This document shows, one piece after another, positions 31,194 through 38,586 of a stretch of 42,304 nt of DNA (its first letter is position 1; every line of letters begins with the position of its first letter). Made by a program: the position numbers and the translations under genes. The notes below the pieces were generated by a model, which was not told the origin of the DNA, made no database searches, and saw only the letters and a list, made by a program, of their open reading frames with translations. The stretch comes from Terriglobia bacterium (GTDB taxonomy: Bacteria > Acidobacteriota > Terriglobia > Bryobacterales > Bryobacteraceae): the NCBI GenBank assembly GCA_020073615.1, contig JAIQEX010000051.1, positions 1 to 42,304 on the forward strand, written 5' to 3'.

Positions 31194-32126
31194 ATGCGGA
31201 CAGTCCTGGGCGGCGTATTGGCAGCCGGGCTTTGGATGGCAGTCAACCCAGCCTCAGCGGCCACGATTATTAGTCTTCCACCGGAATGGCAAGCACGTTA
31301 CCCGACGAACAGCTCGATCAGTGGATTTGCGTACTCGCTTTACTTCGGCTCGGTGTACGGATCGGGCCAATCCCAGACCGAGCCTCTGCAGTGGTCCGGC
31401 AGCGCCGGTTCCGCTTACGGGTTCGCTATCACTGAGGGTGGTACTCTCCCCAGTGTAAGTGCCAGCGCGATGGGTTCCGCTAGCGCAAGCCCTCTCCCCG
31501 AGGGCGGCTCGGATGAAATTAGAGCATATGGGACGGCACTCTATTCGTTCTATTTTCGCGTCTACGATCCTTCTCCTACCCCCGTTGACGTGCCCATCTC
31601 CATTACCTTCGCTCTCGGCACGACCGGCAGCGGATCGGTATCCGACGAAGCACTGGCCAGCGTGTATTGGAGGACGCAAGCGTTCTACTATTTGGGCTCA
31701 CCGTCCCAGCCCACGTTCTGGAGTTGGAGTAACAGCTTCGGGGACGGAAACAGCAATATCTCTCCGGGGTCCCACACGCTGAATCAGATGTATACCACTA
31801 ACGCAGCGTTTTACATGGGGATGAGCGTACTGACGGAGGTGCAATGCGGCGCCGGAGCCGATTACGAGAACGGCTCCAGTTGCTCGGCGAGTGCGTCCGC
31901 CTTTGTCGATCCATCCATCAACATTGACCCTGCCTGGCTTAGCGCCCATCCGGACGCGGTCCTGCAAATGGGATCGGTTGCCGGCGGTGTACCCGAACCC
32001 TGCACGCTGCTGGTGATCGGCAGCGGCCTGCTCGGCCTGGGAGCGCTCTGGCGCCGTTCTGGCTCACGTTCGCGCGGAACGCCTCGCGCCACTTCACGAG
32101 ATTTCGAGAGGAGTCAAAATGTCTAA
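31194..32126 (+). CDS. PEP-CTERM sorted secreted protein 2
   Basis: 310 residues from the ATG at 31194, eight bases after ggagg. The signal peptide (TVLGGVLAAGLWMAVNPASAA) is followed by a Ser/Gly/Tyr-rich body with two or three Cys. The sorting signal is VPEPCTLLVIGSGLLGLGALW, then RRSGSRSRG. The tail after the basic block is about 20 residues longer than usual because the frame continues to 32126, overlapping the next gene by eight bases, so the two are probably translationally coupled. The function of the body is unknown. Confidence 0.87.
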   Translation: MRTVLGGVLAAGLWMAVNPASAATIISLPPEWQARYPTNSSISGFAYSLYFGSVYGSGQSQTEPLQWSGSAGSAYGFAITEGGTLPSVSASAMGSASASPLPEGGSDEIRAYGTALYSFYFRVYDPSPTPVDVPISITFALGTTGSGSVSDEALASVYWRTQAFYYLGSPSQPTFWSWSNSFGDGNSNISPGSHTLNQMYTTNAAFYMGMSVLTEVQCGAGADYENGSSCSASASAFVDPSINIDPAWLSAHPDAVLQMGSVAGGVPEPCTLLVIGSGLLGLGALWRRSGSRSRGTPRATSRDFERSQNV

Positions 32127-32823
32127 TTCTCACGCTCGCTTCTTCCACGCATCCGGGACGCTGCTCCTGGCTGTGGGGATATGGTCTTGCCCGGCGGCTC
32201 ATGCCACGGCGTTCACGTTATTGCCGCAGGGATTGATGGCCCTGGACTACCTGGGTTGGCCTGTCGGCATCCAGAGCCGGACCCTTTCCGGTGACGGAGT
32301 GGAGTTCCGCTTTTCCTTCACCAGCAACCAAACACTCAGCGGCGCGTCTATGTCTCTCAACTCCGTGGAGGGCATCGGATCCGGTGCGCTCACCGGACTC
32401 GACATCTCGGGCTACGACAGTTTTGCGCTGCAATTCACTCTTCTATCGGTCGATGGTGTATCCGGCGCGGACTTCCCGGGGTGGTTGAACGTTGGGGCAA
32501 TCATCAATGAGACGTCTGGTGTTGCCTATCAGCCCCGCTACCTGAGCTTCATGGGATCTCCTCCAGCTACCGTGGTATCGACCACCCCAACGAATGAATC
32601 GACCACTACGTGGGTCGGCTTCATCGCCTCTATCGACGTCTACAATCCCGCGTTGGCGGCACAGTGGCCCGCTTCCGGAGCGGAGGTCCGGTTGCTGGTG
32701 GAACCCGCGCCGGGGGCAGTGGCACTCGGCCCCGCGGCCGTGCCCGAACCGGCGACGGCCCTGCTCGCCACCATGGCTCTCGCCATTTTCGCAGGGCGCC
32801 GGCTGCGAGGCCGCTCCGGGTAA
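32119..32823 (+). CDS. PEP-CTERM sorted secreted protein 3
   Basis: 234 residues. A signal peptide ends near AAHATAF. The body is rich in Ser, Thr and Gly with alternating hydrophobics, like a beta-sandwich of about 170 residues. The C-terminus is VPEPATALLATMALAIFAGRRL, then RGRSG: PEP, membrane helix, basic tail. gagaggagtc lies before the ATG as a ribosome-binding site inside the preceding gene. It follows protein 2 with an 8-base overlap and precedes protein 4 by 58 bases. Confidence 0.87.
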   Translation: MSNSHARFFHASGTLLLAVGIWSCPAAHATAFTLLPQGLMALDYLGWPVGIQSRTLSGDGVEFRFSFTSNQTLSGASMSLNSVEGIGSGALTGLDISGYDSFALQFTLLSVDGVSGADFPGWLNVGAIINETSGVAYQPRYLSFMGSPPATVVSTTPTNESTTTWVGFIASIDVYNPALAAQWPASGAEVRLLVEPAPGAVALGPAAVPEPATALLATMALAIFAGRRLRGRSG

Positions 32824-32881
32824 AGAGCAAAGCCTCTGGGCCAATCGGTATCTGGATCAAAGTCAGAAAGGAGATTCCGTT

Positions 32882-33736
32882 ATGTATCGTGCTGCTTTTT
32901 CGGCGGTGGTTCTTCTCGTTGCGGTGTTATGCGGTTCGGCGAAAGCAGACACCATCCCTGTAGCGAGCGTAGGTGGGGCCGTTGGGTTGGTAAGCGGGAA
33001 CCCTGCGTACCGTCAAATCTTGACTACGGTTGACCAGGCTGCGTCCTACAGCCAGACGTGGTACCAACCGCCTCTATACCCGGGTACTGAGGGTTGGACC
33101 ATGTCGATGCTCGGCAGCCTGGAGGTCTTGGACGGAAGCAATCCCACGATTACGGCGCAGCTTGGGGTTTCAGATTGGTATAGCCTTGACGCCATAAGCT
33201 ATGCCATATTGACATACTATTTTGAGGTCGTCCCGAAGGATCCTAGCGTTGTGGTACTGACGGTACCAATTACGCTGGCCACGAGTGGGAAGCTGAGCAT
33301 TTCACTGTCCGGCTTGGCAACCGTTCATGCCAATGTTTGGGCGAAGTACTATGACGAGCAAAGTCCATTCTTCTTGCTCTCGTCCAGTGGGCCGGGCGAT
33401 CAGGTCCATGCGGAGACATACTACCGATACACTCCCCCCAACCAGGTTCGTAGTATCACGATGTATGCCGGAGGCGGGTTCTATTCCAACAATAGGGATA
33501 CGGGCCAGATGACGGCAGTGATGGATCCGCGGATCCAGGTTGACCCGCTCGCAACCTTCGTGTGGAACGGGAACAATCTCCTCTACTCGGACTATTTTTC
33601 GCTGGAATTCAGCGAGGGATTTGCCGCGGCGCCGCCTTCACCCACCATTCCCGAGCCGGCATCGTTCGCGCTGATGACCATTGGACTGGCTGGGACCGCA
33701 GTTGCCGCTTTCCGAAGACGGAGGGACAGCAAATAG
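32882..33736 (+). CDS. PEP-CTERM sorted secreted protein 4
   Basis: 284 residues from the ATG at 32882, with aaggag 8 bases upstream; the longer frame starting at 32594 lies inside the previous gene and is rejected. Signal peptide AAFSAVVLLVAVLCGSAKADT, then a Tyr/Ser-rich body with many aromatic residues, and the sorting signal IPEPASFALMTIGLAGTAVAAF with the tail RRRRDSK. Its stop codon TAG (33734-33736) directly touches the third copy of the GH2-tail repeat, so the region just after it is a recombination junction. Confidence 0.88.
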   Translation: MYRAAFSAVVLLVAVLCGSAKADTIPVASVGGAVGLVSGNPAYRQILTTVDQAASYSQTWYQPPLYPGTEGWTMSMLGSLEVLDGSNPTITAQLGVSDWYSLDAISYAILTYYFEVVPKDPSVVVLTVPITLATSGKLSISLSGLATVHANVWAKYYDEQSPFFLLSSSGPGDQVHAETYYRYTPPNQVRSITMYAGGGFYSNNRDTGQMTAVMDPRIQVDPLATFVWNGNNLLYSDYFSLEFSEGFAAAPPSPTIPEPASFALMTIGLAGTAVAAFRRRRDSK

Positions 33737-33778
33737 CGCCGGACCCCGCCGCACATCCAGGACTACTTCAACCGCAAG
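33736..33778. repeat. Third, 43-bp copy of the GH2-tail repeat
   Basis: From gcgccggacc to ttcaaccgcaag it matches 24690-24732 and 26533-26575 with one visible difference. It codes RRTPPHIQDYFNRK in the same frame as the permease fragment that follows, so the junction is an in-frame fusion. Confidence 0.9.
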
Positions 33779-34984
33779 CTCCTCACCGGCTTTCTGGTGA
33801 TCGGCCATCAGAGAATGACGGGCAGCGACCTGGGATTCGACCCGCGCCGCCTCTCCATGATTTCGATCGACCCGGTGCGCGACGGATATTCCGCGGAACG
33901 GGCCGAGACGTTTTTCCGAAAGCTGCTGGAGCGCGTGCAGGCCCGGCCTTCCATTGCCGCCGCGAGCCTGGCCGACTCCGTGCCCATGGCCATGATCGGC
34001 AAAACAGGCGCGCAGTGCCACGTTTTGGGCCAGGGAGACGCTAAGGTGTTCCACCGGGGCCGCAAATACGTCGTAAGCAGGGGTTTCTTCGATACCCTCG
34101 GCATTCCCGTCCTGCGCGGCCGCGGTTTCCGCCAAGAGGACGAGGGGATCGGCTCGACGGCGGTCGTCGTCAGCGAGAAACTGGCGCGCGACTGCTGGAA
34201 GGGGGAGGACCCGCTCGGCCGCCGCATGGAGATCGGCGCCGGCGATATTCCCTCGTTCCAGGTGACTGGCGCCTCCGCCGGCCCCCCACGCATCCTGGGG
34301 AAGCCGCAGGTGTACGAGGTGGTGGGCGTGGTGAAGAATGTCCGCGATGGCCTCGACATGGTGCCGGCCAACGCGCCGGGAGTATTTTCCCTGCCGCTCG
34401 GCCCAGCGGATTACGCGCGGCCCTCCCTGCAAGGCATGACCCTCATCGTGCGGGCGGCGCCCGGCGTGGATGCCATCGGCGAGATGCGGCGCGAAATCGC
34501 CGCTCTGGACGACCGGCTCACGCCGTTTAATGCCCGCGGCATGCCGGAACAGATCGACCGCTTACTGTTCCCCGTCAAGGTGGCTCTTTGGACTTACGGC
34601 GCGATCGGCATCTGCGGGCTGATTCTGGCCTCCATCGGTCTGGCCGGTGTAACCGCGTACTCGGTGACGCGGCGGCGCCGCGAGATCGGGATTCGCGTCG
34701 CGCTCGGCGCGGGCCGGGCTGACGTGCTGGGCCTGGTCATGAAGGAGGGCGCCGTGTTGATCCTGCTGGGCACAGCCATCGGCCTGGCCGCCGCGCACGC
34801 CGGGATACAGGCGCTGTCCGCCGTGCTTTCCACCATCGCCAGCACCGCGGGTACGAGTGCCTCCGATCCGGCGCTGCTGGTGGGCGCCCCGCTGCTGCTC
34901 GCCGCCCTGGCCCTGGCGGCCTGCTACTTGCCGGCCCGCCAATCGCTGCGCATCGACCCGGCGGTGGCCCTGCGCCAGGAGTAG
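33779..34984 (+). pseudogene. C-terminal half of an ADOP/FtsX-type ABC permease
   Basis: About 400 residues beginning LLTGFLVIGHQRMTGSDLGF at the repeat junction, with a MacB-like periplasmic domain (SIDPVRDGYSAERAETFFRKLL) and a C-terminal FtsX domain with three membrane helices (the first in YGAIGICGLILASIGLAGVTAY, then RRREIGIRVALGA, the last ending PARQSLRIDPAVALRQE). The duplicated permeases of Acidobacteriota are about 800 residues, so the first half is missing. A GTG at 33797 could start a shortened product, without the membrane helices needed at the front. No ATPase partner is nearby. Confidence 0.8.
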
Positions 34985-35035
34985 CCCTTCCGCCTGGTGC
35001 TCATGCTGTTATGCTCGTGGTTCGGGTAGGCGGCT

Positions 35036-36106
35036 ATGGAAACGGCGGGTTCAGTGCTGGAAGGCCGGGTGCGGGACCTGGTCTCGACGGCGGATAGACA
35101 GCTGGCTTCGCGGTCGTACGACGCGGCCGTCGACACGTATCGCACCGCACTCGCGGAGGTTTCTGGCGGCGCGGCCGCGGCCGTGAGGGCGGAAATCGAA
35201 GGCCGTCTGGCGGCCGCACTGCAGGCGCGCGACACCGCGCAGCGCGTTGCCGTCTTCCTATCGCGGGCCCGCTACCAACAGACCGCCGGACGGTTGAGCG
35301 AAGCCTTCGCGGCTGTCACCGAGGCGCTGTCGCTCGACCCTTCCGGCGAGGCGGCGGCCCAGTTGCGGCAGCAGTTGCTACAGGCGATGCCGGAGTTGGC
35401 GATGCAGGCGGAGACGCCAACCAGTGAGGCCGCGCCTCTGCCCCAGCTCGTCGTGGAGGCGCGGACGGCTGCCGAAGCCGTCCCCCCAATGGTCGAACCC
35501 GCTCCGCCACCGGCGCAGCCGCAACTGCAACCGGACGAACGCCCCATTGAGCCGCCGTCCTTCCGTCTGCTCGAAAGCGACGATCCCCTGCTCGAAAGGT
35601 CCAATCGGGAAGAGTACACCGGCGCCGCCGAGCCCGAGCTGCTCAGTATTCTCGATCCGGCGCCGCGCCCCGCACCAGCCTGCTGCATGGGAGGCTCCGT
35701 TCATCGCCGCCTCACCATCGTCATCGCCGTCCTGGTGTCCATGGCGATCGGCTCCGCCGTATATCGCGGCACGCGCCGCATGAATCGCTTCACACCTCCG
35801 GCGCCCACGGACGGCGCGGCTTACTCCGTCGGCGCCGGCGTCACCGTGCCGGCATTGCGCTTCAAGGTTGAGCCCGAGTACACCGAAGAAGCGCGCCAGG
35901 CGAAAATTCAGGGAACCGTGGTGTTGTACGTGGAGATTGATCCCCGCGGCAACCCGATCCATATAAGAGTGTTGCGCGGCCTGGATTTGGGGCTCAGCGA
36001 GCGCGCCATCGAAGCCGTCCGCAAATGGCGTTTCCGGCCGGGCACGAAAGACGGCCAGCCAGTGACCACTCGGGCGACGGTGGAAGTACATTTCCGGCTG
36101 CCGTAG
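35036..36106 (+). CDS. TonB-family protein (energy transducer-like C-terminal domain)
   Basis: 356 residues. The N-terminal ~100 residues look helical and TPR-like (SYDAAVDTYRTALAEVSGG, RLSEAFAAVTEALSLDPSG). A Pro/Glu-rich linker follows, then a single membrane helix (LTIVIAVLVSMAIGSAVYRG, about residue 230) and a C-terminal TonB domain (VEPEYTEEARQAKIQGTVVLYV, then AVRKWRFRPGTKDGQPV). In ordinary TonB the membrane helix is N-terminal; here a cytoplasmic domain of over 200 residues precedes it. The domain would contact TonB boxes of outer-membrane receptors such as the one at 19566, but no ExbB/ExbD genes are here. Confidence 0.85.
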   Translation: METAGSVLEGRVRDLVSTADRQLASRSYDAAVDTYRTALAEVSGGAAAAVRAEIEGRLAAALQARDTAQRVAVFLSRARYQQTAGRLSEAFAAVTEALSLDPSGEAAAQLRQQLLQAMPELAMQAETPTSEAAPLPQLVVEARTAAEAVPPMVEPAPPPAQPQLQPDERPIEPPSFRLLESDDPLLERSNREEYTGAAEPELLSILDPAPRPAPACCMGGSVHRRLTIVIAVLVSMAIGSAVYRGTRRMNRFTPPAPTDGAAYSVGAGVTVPALRFKVEPEYTEEARQAKIQGTVVLYVEIDPRGNPIHIRVLRGLDLGLSERAIEAVRKWRFRPGTKDGQPVTTRATVEVHFRLP

Positions 36107-36182
36107 CGCCATGCGCAGGAAGCCGGTCACAAGCTTTTTCGTGCCGCCACATCGTTGATTCTCGAAAGGATATCCTGTCCTC

Positions 36183-36200
36183 CAGCCGGAAAGCCGGCTG
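36183..36200. terminator. Hairpin after the TonB-like gene
   Basis: Perfect 7-bp stem CAGCCGG/CCGGCTG with loop AAAG. There is no T run, so termination is uncertain. Confidence 0.35.
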
Positions 36201-36220
36201 TCCGCCAGCTATCATGCGGT

Positions 36221-36487
36221 GTGGAACCCCTTAACAAAGCCGATCGGGCCTGCGCGGTGGCATCCGCGGCAGCGCACGATTTCAATAATGACCTCACCGT
36301 CATCCTCAGCAGCATTTCGAGCTCGCTGGAGATCCTGGAGCCGGGACATCCCGCGCACGCCTTTCTGCTCGATTTGCGGTGCGCCGCTCAGCGCTGCGCG
36401 TGGAAGGCCTCCGGTCTGCTGAACTTCAGCGCCCGCCAGGGCACCCCACCGGTGCGCGCCCCTTTCGATAGCCTGGCTCGCGATTAA
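36221..36487 (+). pseudogene. Histidine kinase fragment: phosphoacceptor (HisKA) domain only
   Basis: From a GTG at 36221 the product is 88 residues. SAAAHDFNNDLTVILSSIS is a clear H-box with the phosphorylatable His, and SGLLNFSARQGTPP matches the end of the dimerisation helices (LLAFSRRQ..). The ATP-binding domain that should follow is absent: the frame ends at 36487, right where the leftward CRISPR-associated region begins. Truncation by the arrival of that region is the simplest reading; a stand-alone phosphotransfer protein is the alternative. A longer in-frame ATG at 36155 lies before the hairpin and is less likely. Confidence 0.7.
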
Positions 36488-36531
36488 CGCTCGCCCCCTC
36501 CTCCTTCCCGTCCCACCGGAACGGCTCGAAC

Positions 36532-38100
36532 TCACCGCCCCCGCGCAGCGCCCCCGCCAGCTTCTCCACTTCCTCCTTCAATCGCTCCCGGAAACACGGC
36601 CGCCCCGCCCCGGTCCAGCATCCACCGCTCGTACTCCCCCAAATACCGCTTCATCGCCGCCCGCGCCAGAAATACCCCCGGCCGCTCCCCGCCCGCCCGG
36701 AAATCCTCCGCCCCCAGCATCTCCCGGTTCACCACCGTCAGCACCAGCCGGTCCGCCACCGCATGCCGGAACGCCTCCATCAGGTCCAGCGCCAGCGACG
36801 GCCGCCCGTAATCCACCTGGTGCAGAAATCCCAGGTACGGGTCCAGCCCCGCCCCCTCCGCCAGCCCCGTCAATTCGTGCATCAGCAGCGTGTACGTCAG
36901 CGACAGCAGCGCGTTCAGCGGGTCCGTCGCCGGATGCTTCTGCCGCCCCGGCCACGCCATCCCGCTCCGGTTGAATTCCATCAGCATCGTGAAATACGCC
37001 CGCGCCGCCGCCCCTTCGATCCCGTCCAGCGCCGCCACCGTCCCCGCCCCCGCGCACGCCCCCACCGCGGCTTCGAGCGACGCCCGCCGCTCTTCCCCCT
37101 CCGCCGTCGCCTCGTTCCGTGCCCGGTACCGCTCCAGCACCGCTAGCCCGTTCGCAATCTTCGCCGCCACCACCCGCCGCGCCATCTCCAGCGCCCGCGC
37201 CCCGTCCCGATACCGGTCGAACTGCGCCAGCCGCAGCTCCACGTTCTTCCCCCGCGGCGGCGCCAGCGACCCCCGGTATTGCCCCTGCCGCGAAAACAGG
37301 CTCAGGTTCACCCCCTTCTCCAGCAGCTCCGCCAGCGCCTGCGTCGTCACCTGCACGTTGCCGAACAACAGCACCGTCTCCAGCTTGTGATACGGCAGGT
37401 CCAGCAGTACTTCGTCTTCCTTCTCCACCAGAAACCGGTCCCCGGCTTTCCGCAATATCGCCCCCTGCTCCGTCAGATATAGATACGCCACCGCCCCGCT
37501 CCTCCCTTCCGCCGCGCCGTCACTCCGCGCCGCTCCCGGACCCGCCGTCGTCGCCCCCGCCTTGCTCAGCGCCAGTTCCACCGACCCCCGCGGCGGCGCC
37601 GTCTCGAACCGCGCCCGCATCGCCGGCGGCAGCGGACGCGCCATGAACAGCAGCCGCCCCTTCACCCGCTCGTTCTTCCACGGCACCCAGATCGCGTCCC
37701 CCTCGAACAGCGCCCCCAGAAACCGGAACCCGTGCGCAAAGTCCACTATCTGCGTCTTGTCCCGGTTCAGCTTCAAGTGCGCTTCCGCCAGCAGTTGCTC
37801 GCTCGCCGCCAGCGACTCCGCCGCCTCCTCCTGGCTCCGCGCCAATATCAAAAAGTCGTCCGCGTACCTTATCAGCTTCCGCCCGCTCTTCTCCAGCTCC
37901 CGGTCGAAGTCCTCCAGAAAGAAATTGGCCAGCAGCGGTGACACCGGCGACCCCTGCGGAATCCCCTTGTGCAACCCCCGCAGCCGCGTCCCGTCCCACA
38001 CGCACGCCCGCACCCATTGCCGCACCAGCCCCATCAGCGCCTCGCCCGGCTGCCGCTCCCCCAGCCGCCGGAGCAGCAGATCGTGGTCCACTTCATCGAA
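36532..38100 (-). pseudogene. cas1: Reverse transcriptase-Cas1 fusion, 3' part (RT motifs 3 onward plus Cas1), frameshifted near the end
   Basis: The first ~165 codons carry the rest of a group II-intron-like RT: FDEVDHDLLLRRL at the cut, GIPQGSPVSPLLANFFL, the catalytic YADD in IRYADDFLIL, and HLKLNRDKTQIV. From about residue 205 a Cas1 domain follows: TEQGAILRKAGDRF, VLLFGNVQVTTQAL, the metal ligand Glu in DGIEGAAARAYF, and HQVDYGRPSLALDLMEAFR with the His and later acidic ligands. RT-Cas1 proteins with Cas2 can take up RNA-derived spacers. The sequence is split from its 5' part by the serine-recombinase element. At 36592-36594 one T too many moves the frame; removing it gives FRERLKEEVEKLAGALRG and EFEPFRW, a normal Cas1 ending, to a stop at 36426. 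No cas2 follows. Confidence 0.9.
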
Positions 38101-38115
38101 GGACACCACGACACA
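38085..38115. other. Attachment site, left end of the serine-recombinase element
   Basis: Host sequence (complement of FDEVDH) reads gtccacttcatcg, then the shared AA at 38099-38100, then element sequence ggacaccacgacac. AA is the only sequence shared with the right end, matching the two-base crossover of large serine recombinases. Confidence 0.85.
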
Positions 38116-38582
38116 CTACCCATCATCAGCACTTTCCCGAACGCGTCGCCATCACGCGTCCGCACCATCCCTTCCACGGACAATCTCTGGAGGTCCTCCG
38201 GCAAGCCCGCATGCCAGCCGGGTTGCAGTTCGTTCTCATTTTGCCGGACGGAAGCAAATCGCTGATCCCCGCGGATTGGACCGACTTCAAACACCCGCCC
38301 GGCGCACCGCAGGATTCGCAGCTTGTGGCCTCCTTCGATGACCTCCTGCGTCTTCGCGGTCTGGTCGATGCTCTCTTGCGTCGCTCCCCAGACTTGCCAG
38401 TAAGATCTCAGGCAAGCCAGGAGGGCCATGCCACAACTCAATCTGAACTTCAACGACATCCCGATTCCGGAGACGCACCTGTGGGAGCAGTTCGACGAAG
38501 ACCAAAAGCGCGTCGTCATCGAGACGCTGGTGCGCCTCCTTGTCAAAGCGACCGTGGACCGGCGCCAGGAGCAGATCAATGA
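38101..38582 (+). CDS. First element gene, DUF5372-like, lacks its start codon in the integrated state
   Basis: The reading frame ...FPERVAITRPHHPFHGQSLEV, then ILPDGSKSLIPADWTDF and SFDDLLRLRGLVDALL resembles the short DUF5372 proteins (V.HP.HP..G…P..WTD…) that precede recombinase genes; the identification is from memory. The frame is open from the RT-Cas1 side through 38582, but inside the element there is no ATG, GTG or TTG before the conserved part. In the excised circle the ATG at 40802 would supply MEHDPRTPRHTTHHQHFPER, about 167 residues in all. Its 3' end overlaps the next gene. Its role is unknown; expression may depend on circularisation. Confidence 0.7.
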
Positions 38583-38586
38583 CTGA
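38428..38586 (+). CDS. Small element protein, 52 residues
   Basis: MPQLNLNFNDIPIPETHLWE is followed by QFDEDQKRVVIETLVRLLVKA. A strong ribosome-binding site (aggaggg, 38419-38425) precedes the ATG. The product is acidic and helical at its C-terminus. Similar short proteins (…LWE.L....R...+..LARLI.KA) lie just before the recombinase gene in related elements, as I recall them; they may be recombination directionality or accessory factors, but that is not shown. The stop overlaps the recombinase start by eight bases, so the two are coupled. Confidence 0.75.
   Translation: MPQLNLNFNDIPIPETHLWEQFDEDQKRVVIETLVRLLVKATVDRRQEQIND

Noticed and set aside
36110-36531. cas2 gene after cas1
   Set aside because: All frames were read; only the histidine kinase fragment and the corrected Cas1 tail occur.
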